Source: Macrostomum hystrix
Lineage: Eukaryota; Platyhelminthes; Macrostomidae
Length of the DNA stretch: 64,000 bases
NCBI GenBank assembly: GCA_950097015.1
Contig: CATNEN010000029.1
Coordinates: 3,243,501-3,307,500, forward strand
Direction: 5' to 3'
In this document: positions 1 to 10,855 of the stretch, in pieces
Numbering within the stretch: position 1 is the stretch's first letter
Layout: each line of letters starts with the position of its first letter
Position numbers and translations under genes: made by a program
The notes under the pieces: generated by a model
The model's input: the letters and a program-made list of their open reading frames with translations, nothing else
The model's database searches: none
Told to the model about the DNA's origin: nothing

Positions 1-3000
1 TAGGCTAAGCCGCAGATGGCGTTGCTAGCTGGGGCCAGGTGAACCAAGGCCAGAGAGTCCATGACTAGCAGGCAGGCCAGCACGGCTAGGCTGACTGGAA
101 GCGACGTCGCCTTCACAATCTTAACTTGGCGTCTAGCGACGAAGTAGGCGAAGCTGGCGATCACCAGGGCGGCGTTGAGGCCGGCGGCCGGGCCGGCGAT
201 GAGGCACACCGGGTCGCCCAGATTGATTCGGGTTGGCGGCACCGGCTGGCAGACTGCGCGTCGAGACTGGTCCGGCCAGGTGCCAACTGGGCAGGCACGG
301 CAGGTGTTATCGACGGTGTCGGCCACCTCATCGCTGCGGCAGTCGCGACAGTCGAAGCAGCAGACGGCGGGCCGACCAGTAAGGCGGATCTGGCCGGGAC
401 GGCACGGCTCCGAGCAAGCGGATTTCGGCACCTTTCGGGAGACAGACTTTTTACGAATTTACAGAAGGAAGACTCGAAAAATGACATCAGTTGCACTCCC
501 TACCAAAAGGCCGTCAGACTTGTGCGGATACCGAGACCACAGCAGCCGGCCTGGATCAACCAGCAGCTCTCGGTCTTTATCGTCGCTGAAAACTCCTAGC
601 GGCTCGATGGCGTAGCTGTCGCCAGCCAGCGAGTCCTGCATCACCAGCATGAAGTTCTCGGGCTCACCATTGGCTTGAAACCGAACCGGCGTCCCGTACC
701 GATTGGAGGCATTGAAGCTAACATTCAGGATGTCGCGGTAGAGCTCCGGACCGCTGATGCAGCCCTGTAGGGCGGACCGGTTGCCAGCGAGCGCGGCGGG
801 ACATCGGGCCGACACATGACGGTGAAGGCCGTGAGCTATGGCCATGACGCTGTCGTACAACAGGTTCAGGTTCTCTACCTTGGGCGTTAGCGGACGCGTC
901 GACTGAAGTAGGCTGCGGTTCGCGTTGGCATGGCAACCGGAATCGAGGACGTTCGGCTGAGCCAGATTGCAGTTGAACATGTAGCGCAGATAGGCGGAGC
1001 TGAGCGGATCACGCATCGCCTCCGAGACTTTGATTGACATGCCGCGCTCGAATCGCTCAGCGGGCAGGTTGGTTGACACGGGTCGAAAGTAGAGCGATGG
1101 CGCAACCACCTGGGCAAGGTGAGTGCACTGGAACTGATTGCACATCACAATGGCATTGCGACTGCGTGACAAGGCCTAAAGCTAAGATGACATCTGACTT
1201 CCATGAGCTTCCATGAAGGTATGATCACTTTAAATATATATTTTAGCTTATTATTATATAAATATAATAAGAAATAATACAGTGGGGTCGGTGGCAGAGC
1301 GGTTAACGCGGTCACCTCTCGCACCAAGGTCCCTGAGCTCGATTCCGCGGCGAGGCCACATGATTTGGGGCGCTGCCGCGGAGAGAAGGCTAGGGGGCTT
1401 GTCGTGCAATTTGCACCCTTGAGGGCCAACCTCCAAGGCACAGTGAGAGTGTACACTGCCTGACGATGAGAAAGTCAGGGCAGATGTACACACCCGTGTG
1501 AGTGGATGCCTGCGTATCTGTGTCCGTGTGTGCTCAGGAGTCAGCGAAACGGGCAGAATTGCCTCCTCGCTGGCTGCGGTTCTAGTGTCACCAAATGATG
1601 TGCCACTGCCCGCAGCCCTCCTGCAATTATTATTATTATTAAGCAATGGTGAGTAGGGTGAGCAACTCCTGGATTGGTGAGTGAGCAGCTCTTGGATTAG
1701 TGAGTAGGGTGAGCAACTCCTGGATTGGTGAGTGAGCAGCTCTTGGATTAGTGAGTAGGGTGAGCAACTCCTGGATTGGTGAGTGAGCAGCTCTTGGATT
1801 AGTGAGTAGGGTGAGCAACTCCTGGATTGGTGAGTGAGCAACTCCTGGATTGGAGGGTGGGTGAGCAGCTCCTGGATTGGTGCGTGTGCGTGCAATAATT
1901 AAATAATAGAAAGTTTCAAAATCACAAGAGAGATTTGATCGCTTCTGTATTTCTTGTTACAGTCTTTTGTTTCGCCATGGATTTGGCAACGGAAGATAAT
2001 GCATTCAACTACTGAGCAGAGAACAATGAAAGTTTTCCTTTCAATGTTGCGTGTCATTCATTTTCAAACGTTCATTTTTAAAAGTACCAGTACATCTTTT
2101 GATGCAGTACAATTCTAGCCTTCAATGGACTTTGATGAAATGGATGAGAGACGTTCTATTAAGATTCCGCCCCTATGGGGATTTTCGAACGGTTGAATTC
2201 AAAAGAGTATTCTCTTTAGATTTCCTTTTTGCGCACGCAATTCTTCTATAGACATTTTGTTCTTGATGTGCCGCGGGCCCAACATCAGTGTGTGAAGCTT
2301 GGCTTCTTTAGATTGTGAATAAAGTTTTAGCGAACTAAATTTCCTTCGAGTGTGATCTTTTTTGACATTGAATGTTATTATACGGTGTAATGAGGGGCGG
2401 ATTCAGTGGCTACCGCACCAATGTCCCTGAGACCGAATTCAGGTCGAGGCGCCATATGAGTCATGCGCCATTTATGAGTCATGCGCCATATGAGTCATGC
2501 GCCATTTATGAGTCATGCGCCATATGAGTCATGCACCATTTATGAGTCATGCACCATTTATGAGTCATTCAGGTTGAAGATCTGTGGGATTTCTAACTGA
2601 GGGTGGGGATTAATCGAGGTTAATCGAGTGGAAACAAGCCGTGGAGACAAGGCTTGGGGACTTCTACGCTTGTACAATTTATGACATTGAGGGCCAGCCC
2701 ACAAGGCCCTATCAGAGTGTACACTGCCTGACGATGAGAAAGTCAGGGCAGATGTGCACACCTGTATAGGTGTATGCCTTCGTATAGTACTCGTATCTGT
2801 GTTTTCATGGATCAACGGAATGCGCAGAACAATGTGATTCATCCGTGCTCACAGCCCCTGCAAACTATTATTATACATTGTGTTGCGGTTTAAAAGCAGA
2901 AGCTTCCTTAGCCTGGATCACAAACCTCTTTGTAGGCCTCGAGCGAAACAATGGCGTCGGCCAGCAGAAACGTGAACCGACGGCCCCATGAACTGGCGTT

Positions 3001-3877
3001 TGCCGATGCCAGCCTGGCCAGCAGAGGAGCCACCACATAGTCTGAAGCGGCCACCACCAGCACCCTCAGCCGTGGCATGGACTGCAGCTCGGCAGCCAGG
3101 CTGTCGATGGCTCCTCTGTTGGAAGCGGAAGATGGAGAGGATGGCCAGAGCGGAGACCAGGCCAACGCAGACTCCGCTGTCAGGCGCCAGGGTGGTGAAA
3201 GCCAGGCGAAACGACTCGCCGTAGCTGTCGTCGGCGTGCAACAATCCGACCAGCTGCCAGTTGAAATGTCTAGCGAATCGCAGCATCAGAGCTGCCTGAG
3301 CGTCAACCGGAGCCGCCACTCTGGTAAAGTACGGATGGCGGGACCTGTCTGAGAGCTCGTCGCTTGTTGACATCGACGATACCAGTGGCATGTGCAGCAG
3401 CTGCAGGTAGGTGGAGGCCAGAATGGAGCTGGCACTGTAGTAGCAGCAGGCGGCGGCCACGACCTTGATGGGTACCGCTGCCGGCCTGTCGTAGATGCCG
3501 ATGTCGGCTCCGCCAGAGTCGTAGTAGGTTGGCCAAGGCGGCGCGGCGAATTTAGTGAGATAGCGCAGGGTGACCCGATCGAAGTTGCACGAATCGTAGG
3601 CCAGGAAGCCGAGAGTGACATTTGGCAGCAGATCAGGTCGAGCGTTGGCATCCTCAATCGCCCACCGCATCGCCAGGTAGTACAGGTAGGGATGGTAGAC
3701 GTTGCTGAGGTCGTCATCGCTGTCAACGTTGCATCGATAATAAGTGACCGGCGCGTCTATTGCAATGTGTAGATCGCCGGCCTCATAGGTGACCACGTCA
3801 CGCCTGGGCTCGTCAACGCCCGTGGCTCGGGCGCCAGACAGAATTGCGGCCAGCAGCAACCAGCCGCGACCAGCGGA
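1..3877 (-). CDS. metabotropic glutamate receptor-like class C GPCR, 5' part, cut by window edge
   Basis: Cell-surface receptor with a Venus-flytrap ligand domain, a cysteine-rich linker and seven membrane helices. Exons in coding order are 3877-2926, 1109-504 and 431-1 (continues off the window). Exon 1 has a hydrophobic leader (WLLLAAIL), then flytrap motifs (LLPNVTLG, STSDELSD, FNWQLVGL, SYGES). Exon 2 has YRYMFNC-type and MAIAHGLH motifs. Exon 3 opens with SACSEPC followed by a nine-cysteine-type linker (VCCFDCRDC, TCRAC), the hallmark of mGluRs, then TM1 and TM2. Splice phases are all 0; the second intron is only 72 bp (432-503) and has an in-frame TAA. The Thr, Tyr and Asp positions equivalent to glutamate-contacting residues seem kept. 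Exon 1 is 952 nt, one base over a multiple of three: the frame shifts near 3115-3130, so this is either an assembly error or a pseudogene. No ATG lies in frame in exon 1. Subtype and ligand are not assigned. Confidence 0.85.
1283..1642 (+). mobile_element. SINE family 1 (tRNA-derived), near-complete copy
   Basis: The head is tRNA-like, with an A-box-like TGGCAGAGCGG and a B-box-like GAGCTCGATTCC about 45 bp later. The body contains a shared block (GATGAGAAAGTCAGG, CAGAATTGCCTCCTCGC, GTCACCAAATGATG) and the tail is (ATT)n. It lies antisense in the intron between the first two visible exons of the mGluR-like gene. Other copies in the window share the same body and tail. Confidence 0.8.
1646..1890. 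repeat. minisatellite, ~51-bp unit, in mGluR intron
   Basis: About four copies of a composite unit built from two related halves (AGCAACTCCTGGATTGG and AGCAGCTCTTGGATTAG). It begins directly after the (ATT)n tail of the SINE. Confidence 0.85.
1891..2394. other. intron spacer, nothing recognised
   Basis: AT-rich intron of the mGluR-like gene. The 66-residue open frame at 2051-2251 has no recognisable motif and is treated as chance. Confidence 0.5.
2395..2875 (+). mobile_element. SINE family 1, diverged copy with internal 17/34-bp repeat
   Basis: Starts with a degraded head (CGCACCAATGTCCCTGAGAC), carries the family block near 2720 (CTGCCTGACGATGAGAAAG) and ends with CAGCCCCTGCAAACTATTATTA. 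The region 2453-2572 is an internal expansion of ATGAGTCATGCGCCAT-type units. It sits in the same mGluR intron as the first copy. Confidence 0.65.
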
Positions 3878-3910
3878 CTCTTAGTATTTTTTGAAAGACA
3901 AAAGCAGTTC
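3878..3910 (-). promoter_or_regulatory. candidate trans-splice (or cis) acceptor of the mGluR-like gene
   Basis: On the minus strand a T-rich stretch, a TACTAA branch-like motif and AG precede TCC at 3877. From TCC onward the frame is open and encodes a signal-peptide-like leader with no ATG. The reading frame begins exactly on a codon boundary. That fits a leader ending in AUG, or an unseen upstream exon ending in phase 0. The branch-like motif is closer to the AG than is usual. Confidence 0.4.
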
Positions 3911-4009
3911 CTTTTGTTGGTTTATTGTGTCACATTTTACAGCTATCAACCGGTGTTATTGAATTGCACCAACTGAAATAACACGAGCTAAAGAAAAGAA
4001 GACCAGTCA

Positions 4010-4130
4010 GTACTTTTAGCACTGTGGTTAGGAGTTTCGGACTTCTGACGTACAGTTCGAATCTCAGCCACAGGGAAACAATTTGTGTCCTTGAGCAGTA
4101 AGCACATTATTTCCATATCTCCATTATTTC
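4010..4130 (+). mobile_element. SINE family 2, 5' fragment
   Basis: tRNA-like stretch (GTGGTTAGGAGTTTCGGACTT, then CAGTTCGAATC) followed by GGGAAACAATTTGTGTCC, the junction also seen at 42.7 kb and 54.0 kb. It is truncated before the 3' domain. Confidence 0.55.
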
Positions 4131-4179
4131 CAAACTAAGCCTGAGTAGGTGCCAATTCAACAAAGCGTATTATCTATCA

Positions 4180-4855
4180 CAGGGGTAGGCAAACTTATTT
4201 GCTGGCGGGCCAAAGAGAGAACCTAATAGACGACACCGGGCCGCATTGACTGTATAAATATGAGATAGGGGAGAGATGAGACACGCAAGAGATTTGACAC
4301 AGGAGAGATGAGACACGGGAGAGATGAGACACGGGATAGATGAGACACGGGAGAGATGAGACACGGGAGAGATGAGACACGGGAGAGATGAGACACGGGA
4401 GAGATGAGACACGGGAGAGATGAGACACGGGAGAGATGAGACACGGGAGAGATGAGACACAGGAGAGAAGAGACACGGGAGAGATGAGACACGGGAGAGA
4501 TTAGACACGGGAGAGATTAGACACAGAAAGATGATACACGAGAGAGATGAGACACGGGAGAGATAAGACAGGGGAGAGATTAGACACGGGAGAGATGAGA
4601 CACAGGAGAGATTAGACACGGGAGAGATGAAACACAGGAGACATTAGACACGGGAGAGATTAGACACGGGAGAGATGAGACACAGGAGAGATTAGACACG
4701 GGAGAGATGAAACACAGGAGAGATTAGACACGGGAGAGATTAGACACGAGAGAGATGAAACAGGACACTATAGATGTCAGAAGGTGCAACGGGCCGCGGA
4801 TTTGGGAGCTTCGAGGGCCGCATCTGGCCCGCGGGCCGGAGTTTGCCGACCCCTG
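4180..4855. mobile_element. non-autonomous hAT transposon with 8-bp target site duplications
   Basis: The terminal inverted repeats are CAGGGGTAGGCAAACT at the left and, on the opposite strand, CAGGGGTCGGCAAACT at the right: one mismatch in 16. The flanking 8-bp direct repeats ATCTATCA (4172-4179 and 4856-4863) are identical, the size typical of hAT elements. The subterminal sequence is rich in GGCCCGCGGGCC-type motifs, as in many hAT families. There is no transposase; the interior is almost wholly a 16-17-bp minisatellite. Confidence 0.9.
4255..4770. repeat. minisatellite GAGATGAGACACGGGA inside the hAT element
   Basis: About 30 copies of a 16-17-bp purine-rich unit with ATGAGACAC and TTAGACAC variants, bounded by the hAT ends. 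Open frames on the minus strand here (for example 4170-4619) are repeat artefacts. A closely related unit forms the array in POT1 intron 2. Confidence 0.9.
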
Positions 4856-4863
4856 ATCTATCA

Positions 4864-5235
4864 GATATCCATCAGAGTTTTTGATTTGATATTTCGAGTC
4901 CACCTTAGATTATTTTGACAGTCTCAATATCCCGTGAAATGAGATTCTTTCTTTAGCATATAGAAGATTTTCGCAAATCAAACAGCACGATTTTTCTGCC
5001 CTCTACTTCCCCTGTAATTTTTAATCCGAGAAAACTGGATACTGCGCATCGATTTTGTCTTCTACCGGATCCATTCTGCATTTCCCAGCGCTTCTGCATC
5101 TCCCTTAACTTCCGGAATTGAAGGTTCTGAAACAGTCCCTGATTCTGACGTTCTTTGGCTTAAGAGTATATGATTAGTTGATTGGCAAGGTAAGTAAGAG
5201 TGCAACTATAACACCACAAAACAAAAATCGAATCC
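4864..5235. other. spacer, nothing recognised
   Basis: Unique AT-rich sequence between the hAT element and the next array. I see no gene, RNA or repeat. Confidence 0.5.
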
Positions 5236-5239
5236 GACT

Positions 5240-5515
5240 GTAAGAATGGGATCTCCAGTAAGTTTAAATCCCACCCAACTGGGAGAATGGGATCTCCAGT
5301 CAGTTTAAATCCCACCCAACTGGAAGAATGGGTTCTCCAGTCAGTTTAAATCCCACCCAACTGGGAGAATGGGATCTCCAGTCAGTTTAAATCCCACCCA
5401 ACTGGGAGAATGGGATCTCCAGTCAGTTTAAATCCCACCCAACTGGGAGAATGGGATCTCCAGTCAGTTTAAATCCCACCCAACTGGGAGAATGGGATCT
5501 CCAGTCAGTTTGAAC
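5240..5515. repeat. minisatellite, 41-bp unit, ~7 copies
   Basis: Nearly perfect tandem copies containing GGATCTCCAGTCAGTTT and AAATCCCACCCAACTGG. Confidence 0.92.
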
Positions 5516-5948
5516 CCTACTCCCTTAGTTTAAGTTGGGACGAATAGAACTGAAGCTATTGTTTTTCTTGCTTTTTCATAAATGTTCATTGAACTTTTTT
5601 TTCACTATGATCTCCTGAAATTCTATAAGCTACGTAAATTAATCATATATACGATAGCAGGAAAACTATGAGTATCAATGGATTTGAACAAAAGCGAGTC
5701 ATCTTTCTAGCAAGAGCCACGTCAATCAAAAACAATTGTTTTCGAGAGAACAATTGCAGCCGTCTCTGAATAGACTCCCGCCATATTGATTGCCACTTGA
5801 CTTGACTTAGCGGCAGGGAGCCTCCATGACGGACGCAGCGAGGAGGCGGCCGATGCCGCCCATATCGATAACCCCTGGCAGCCAGACGGCCTCCAGCGAG
5901 GCGGTGCCGCTCAGGGTGGTCCGTCGGTCGGTTCCGCCGCGCGATCCC
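5516..5948. other. spacer, possibly the 3' untranslated part of the LINE relic
   Basis: Lies downstream (minus strand) of the decayed LINE coding region. A GC-rich portion at 5780-5950 continues the base composition of the LINE, so part of it may be LINE 3' UTR. No clear poly(A) or tail was found. Confidence 0.35.
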
Positions 5949-5949
5949 C

Positions 5950-6746
5950 CTCGCCATAGGCTGGGAAGAAATCAGCTCGCCATCCCGATATCGGTATCCC
6001 GAAGGAAGTGGGCGAGCTGTGGAATGCTCTCGGGCGAGCAGGCTTCGACTAGGGTCGGCGCCGGCCCGAGATGTTTTAGCCTGGCCCGGGTGAAGGCCGG
6101 GCAGTGGCAGATGAAATGTTCGGCGTTTTCACGTCCGAAGCAGCAGAAGGGACATGTTTCCTCAGGCACGTGGCCTTGGAGGTAGCGGTGTCTGGTGAAG
6201 CAGCCATGTCCCGAGAGGGCCATGGTGACTGCTCTCAGGTCTCTGCGATTTAGCCTGAGCAAGGCTTTACGCAGGTTACTAGAGGGGGTTGGCACCGCAG
6301 CCCTAGACTGGCGGCAGTTCAGGGTGCAAGACCACCTCCTTCGGTGCTGGGTCTCCATCCAGCGGTTGATGTTGGAGTTGACCACAGAGGCGGGAATCGG
6401 GGCCCATCAGGGAGCTGGCTGCGCCAGCCTTAGCAAGCTGGTCCGCCATCTCATTCCCTGTGAGCCCGGTGTGCCCAGGGATCCACAACAGCTCCACCTT
6501 ATTAGACTGCGCCAATCCGTTTAACTGGGTGTGGCAGTCTAAGGTGGTTCTGGAACGAGAGGTGCAGCGGCTGAGGGCCTTGAGAGCTGCTTGACTGTCG
6601 GAGTGAAAAAAGATCCTCCGTCCAGTCAGCTGCCTCTGGCGCAGTTCAGCCGCACAGAGACTGATGGCGAGCATTTCGTTTTGGAAAACGCTTGAGCTCT
6701 TGCCACAGTGTTGGGAGTGGGTCCACATTTTGGGATTTATTGCCAC
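5950..6746 (-). pseudogene. decayed non-LTR retrotransposon fragment: RNase H domain and C-terminal cysteine motif
   Basis: Two overlapping minus-strand frames form the 3' end of a LINE open reading frame. Frame one (6746 to about 6390) has RNase H motifs: FQNEMLAI, FHSDSQAALKAL, WIPGHTGLTGNEMADQLAK. Frame two (6385-5972) has [18 protein letters not shown], a cysteine-histidine motif typical of the C-terminus of Jockey/I-type elements. A frameshift near 6390 separates them. The first catalytic Asp region of RNase H and the whole reverse transcriptase are missing. It is unrelated to the LINE at 13.9 kb, which has no RNase H. Confidence 0.8.
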
Positions 6747-6897
6747 ATTTTTGTTAAACTCTCACTCCAGCTGCGCCCTATTAAAATTTCTTTTTGATTT
6801 GGTGATTCTGTTGAGTTTGTAGCATCGATGCAATAGAGATGGGAGTTTTGTTTTAGTGTACATGCAGAATAAAGACTAAAAAAAGACACTTATAGCC

Positions 6898-7040
6898 TTG
6901 TTGGATCAGACGTACAGCCACTACTGGCACAGCCGGAGCTAGGGCTGCTCTTCCAAAGACTTTGTACTGCAGCTGTTCAGTCCGTGGACTGGAGACGCTG
7001 CAGCTGATGCTTGTACCGATTAAATCCGCACTTGGTTAAT
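6898..7040 (-). mobile_element. SINE family 2, 3' fragment, minus strand
   Basis: On the minus strand it reads TTTAATCGGTACAAGCATCAGCTG..., then CAGTCCACGGACTGAACAG, matching the 3' half of the copy at 7142-7405, which lies next to it in the opposite orientation. Confidence 0.65.
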
Positions 7041-7141
7041 AGATGTTCAGTTCGAAATAAAGTTCTGGCAGAAGCTAGTTTTTCTCCGAAAGTTGCATCG
7101 GACCTCCCCATCATCCCAGTTTATTATGTGGGTTAAAATCC

Positions 7142-7405
7142 CCTAGCCACTACGGAGTTGTAATATTTTAAGGTCTCACGACTTCAAGGTCGGTGATTCG
7201 ATTCACAACTCCAATGGAATAACAAGACACTTAACTCTGCGTTGCTTCAGTTCACCCAGCCGTTAAATTGGTACCAGCATCAGCTGAGTGTCGACCCCCC
7301 GGGCCAGTCCATGGACTGAACAACCGTATGCATCCTTCAGATGCGCCGCGCAATAGCTGCGGCTGCAGTGCTGTCGGCTGTACATCTGGCCCAATTATTA
7401 TTATG
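7142..7405 (+). mobile_element. SINE family 2, near-complete copy
   Basis: A degraded tRNA-like head (GATTCGATTCACAACTCC) is followed by a central block (TTGCTTCAGTTCACCCAGC, GTTAAATTGG), then CAGTCCATGGACTGAACAAC, GATAGCTGCGGCTG-like sequence and an (ATT)n tail. The central block is shared with 42.7 kb. Confidence 0.75.
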
Positions 7406-9955
7406 TTATTATAAATACACGTAGGTCTCAGAGAACTATATAGTAGTCAGCCTATATCACAGATCTCATATCGTAAAACCTATATACTGGTCTAAAAAAT
7501 TCGTAAGAAGAAAAGTTTCTATATTTGGGGCTCCTGTGTAAACAGAAAGTCCAAAACTCTCACCACTGGACTACGGAAGGAAATAAGCACCAAATTAGTG
7601 GATGAATCGAGCGTTTGGACTCAAATTTTTAAACATTAGGGACTCAAAAAGCGATCAATTTCATCACCAAAGCTAGCAGCCTATGAGAAATTGTCGAATC
7701 AATCCAGCTAGTCAAACAGCACAATTCTTACCTGTTTCGGGGGTACCTGTATTGGGGTACGGTACACTGCCCATCACGTGTTTGCTCCACGGTTATGCGG
7801 CCAAACAGCAGAGAGAGAGCCGAACCAAAACAACACGAAAGGGAGGGGGCAAGGCGAGATCTCAAGCACGTATGGCCCCAAAAGTGTCTGGCAGTCCCTT
7901 GCCGCTCCGGCAGCAACCGGCCTATAATCATTGCCTTCGTCGTGCCGCTGTGACAGCGATAAATTATGGCCCCTTTATGGCCCCGTCTTTCTGTACATAA
8001 TCTGTAAAACCCAGGCAGAAATTTCCATGCTTTTATCAGGGACAAAAATTTGTAATTCGTAAAGGTGCCATATAGGTAACTATTTTCGCTCCTGAATATG
8101 AATACTGTACTTGAAAAAGGTAACTTGACTTTATACTCACCAGTGATTTGCATGACTGCGCCTAATCTGTTCTTTTTATTTTATTCTGGAAATTAAAAAA
8201 CCGGACGTCGTCTTGATCGAAATAGATTCATGGAATCTGAGCATATATATGTGTTTTCTTTGATACTTTACAAGGCCGATACATTTATACAGCTTGGCTG
8301 ATAAAACCTGCAGAGTTTTCATGAAGCAGTCCAATTGGCTGGAAGGGATTTAAAAGAGTTGAAATCAAGAGCCAATAGTTTTGTCGATGCAGCATCTGAA
8401 AACTAGATTTAAATGCCACGTATTCAATTAAGTAGGGTTATATATAAAATGTTGTAATGCTAGAATCTTTATCTTAATCTTAATCCTAATCTTAATCTAG
8501 AAGCTTAATTTGTAGCGGCCAGCTTTAGAATTTGAAAATCAAGTGTGAAGTACGCACTTAGGAACAATCCGAACAGAGTTTCAAATTGGCGGCTGCAGTG
8601 ACACATTAGAGTAGGATCTTCTACTGACGGCAATATCCTAGCCTTACATTAGGATTGTGAGAGCCTTGTTAAATTACAAGTATTTTACCAACTTATTTGT
8701 TGACATGTCAGTCAATTAGCGGTTAAATGGCAAGAAGGCATAGAGCACCCAATTGAAACGTACTTAAGGGTGATGTCGAATTTATCTATATAATGTACTG
8801 TGTTTATAAACAGTATATATATCGTAAGTTTGGGCAGCTCCGGCGAGAATACAGTACATCCACTGTAGCCTCGATAAGGTAAAAAAATAGAGAGCAGAGA
8901 ACAGCGAATAGTTTGCAAATTGGAGATAGGATATGGCCATTATTCCAACGGTACCGCGGGAATAAGCGCTGCCTTCCTATCACTATCGCTATAGACTACT
9001 CTCTTGATTGTACTATAATGGTCCTTGTCGCTGACTCATCCTTAAAGACGAAACCTTATGTAATTTTACATGCGCTCGAGAATTATTACTAAAGCCACCG
9101 CGAGTAAAATGCGATAATACATGATGTTTGTTCTTTTGTTATTTGTAAATAAATACGTTTTCGTCGTGCAATTACTCAGACAAGTACCAATAAATAGAAT
9201 TTTACAGGCTTGAATTTGTCAGTTAAAACAAAAAAAATGTTTATGAGTTCTCAAAACTTCAAGCTGACAACAGATAACAAAATTACTTTGCGTGCTGATT
9301 TAGTTTTAACTTATCCAATGCATCTCATTCTATCTCATAAATAACTATTTTTCTTAATTATGTAAGAAATTTTCTAACACCGATCGTATAACTGAGCAAA
9401 TGCATGCAGTTCACTAGCCCGCCAGTTTAAAGACTAAAGTACCAGTATTGGAGAAAATAAAGAACTAGAACACTCACTTAGAGATTGTACCTAAATAAAA
9501 TTTCTAAAGTAAAGACGCATGAAATGCATAGAGCTTAAAATATGTATGAGGGCATTGAGCTTACCAAATTGTCATAGCCATTGCCATAGCTAGATATGTC
9601 CAAACTAAAAAAATACTCGAACTGTTCTAGATCTAGAATCCGGCGAGACTAGTACGGTCTAGTAGAGTAGCTAGTAGTTGTCAGATGAGTATTAATGGAT
9701 AATAAAAGGTAATAATAATATGTAAGTTAGCTAACAAATGCAACATTCAACATATTGATTAGGCCTACAGCATTTGAGGCTCCAGTAAGGTAGACTAGGC
9801 CCTAATTAATTAATTTAACATTAATCAGTGTCTGTGCAACAAACAGTTGCAATTGCAATCTCAGGTTGGAGAAATTAAATTATCAGTTATATTATTTAGA
9901 TGTTGTAATTTATTAAGTGTAAATTAAACTGTAGCTTAACTACTAAACTACTCAA
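7406..9955. other. long AT-rich spacer, no gene recognised
   Basis: Unique AT-rich sequence with no tandem arrays, in contrast to the rest of the window. The open frames at 7683-8000, 7728-8153 and 8712-8918 show no recognisable domains and are probably chance. Confidence 0.5.
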
Positions 9956-9959
9956 GTTG

Positions 9960-10035
9960 TCAAGCTGTAGCTATAGGCCTAGGCCTATAGGCTATAGCCT
10001 TAGCTGTAGCTATAGGCCTAGGCCTATAGCCTAGT
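9960..10035. repeat. duplicated perfect palindrome
   Basis: The 18-bp palindrome TATAGGCCTAGGCCTATA occurs twice within 75 bp, with CTATAG-type half sites between. It could extrude as small hairpins. I do not see a transposon end or gene start tied to it. Confidence 0.7.
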
Positions 10036-10145
10036 GTTTTGTAGGTGTAAATAAAGTGTATTGAAAGATGTAAGCATAATGTAAGCCCTTGCTAATGTGT
10101 AAATTAGCTTGCAAGTTGCAATGCCAATGGAATGTTGACTGAGTC

Positions 10146-10579
10146 GGTAGGCCTACCTGGACACTTTGTCATCTTACAACTTTGTCATCCAGATGACGAT
10201 CTGTCTAATATCTCAGAGGGTGGATTACGAAGAGACTTAGACTTGTGGACACTTCGTCATCTATAAAACAAAAGTTTTCAAAGTTAAAACAGATCAAACC
10301 ACCCCTCCCTACCTCCTCACATCTTGTTGGCACCTATCTTTCAACTCTTATAATGAAATCAGTTTTGACACCTCTTTTTGACAATTTAGAGTGTGAAGTG
10401 TGTTCACACCTCTGCCCCACCACCCCACCCTCACTTTATCAATGACAAACTTGATTGCTTGTTATTTTAGTAGATGACGAACTGACCAAACTTTAAAGCA
10501 TGCCAATTGGCTGGATGACGAAGTGTCCTACCTTCCAAGTGGATGACGAAGTTGTAAGATAACAAAGTGTCTAGGATCC
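10146..10579. mobile_element. putative non-autonomous inverted-repeat DNA element
   Basis: The ends are imperfect inverted repeats: the left ACACTTTGTCATCTTACAAC matches ACACTTTGTTATCTTACAAC read inward from the right on the other strand. Flanking direct repeats ACTGAGTC (10138-10145 and 10580-10587) look like an 8-bp target duplication. The motif GACACTTCGTCATC recurs inside in both orientations. There is no transposase. The outermost ~10 bp of the two ends match poorly, so the exact termini and superfamily are uncertain. Confidence 0.6.
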
Positions 10580-10619
10580 ACTGAGTCAATCTAGAAAAGG
10601 AGTTAGCCTAACACTGTTA

Positions 10620-10855
10620 AATTACTTGCCTCTTGCACCCAAGTCCCTCAGATTGGTTCTGCCATATGGCCACATAAATTTGGGCATAGCCACAGAAAAA
10701 GGGTTGGGTTTTTTGGCAATCTATATTATCTAATAGGGTCTATCTATATCAGAGAAAGCATATACACCCCTTAATCTCTAGAGTGCATGCTGACCTTCAA
10801 GGCAGCAAGTAAGATTGTGGGCTTACACTTTCTGACTGCTATTATTAGATTAAGA
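10620..10855 (+). mobile_element. SINE family 1, old degenerate copy
   Basis: Retains CTTGCACCCAAGTCCCT, GGCCACATAAATTTGGG, CCTTCAAGGCA and TTTCTGACTGCTATTATTA in family order, with many substitutions and an internal change. Confidence 0.5.

Noticed and set aside
440-460. 16-bp intron (GTAAATTCGTAAAAAG) in the mGluR-like gene
   Set aside because: Too short to be spliced; the 72-bp intron at 432-503 explains the frame and the protein similarity.
126-615. Plus-strand open frames at the left edge
   Set aside because: Shadows of the minus-strand mGluR cysteine-rich and transmembrane exon, whose conserved cysteines settle the frame.
1283-1360. Functional tRNA gene
   Set aside because: The tRNA-like head lacks a paired acceptor stem and is followed by the SINE body present in several copies.
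4170-4619. 149-residue minus-strand open frame
   Set aside because: Translation of the minisatellite within the hAT element.
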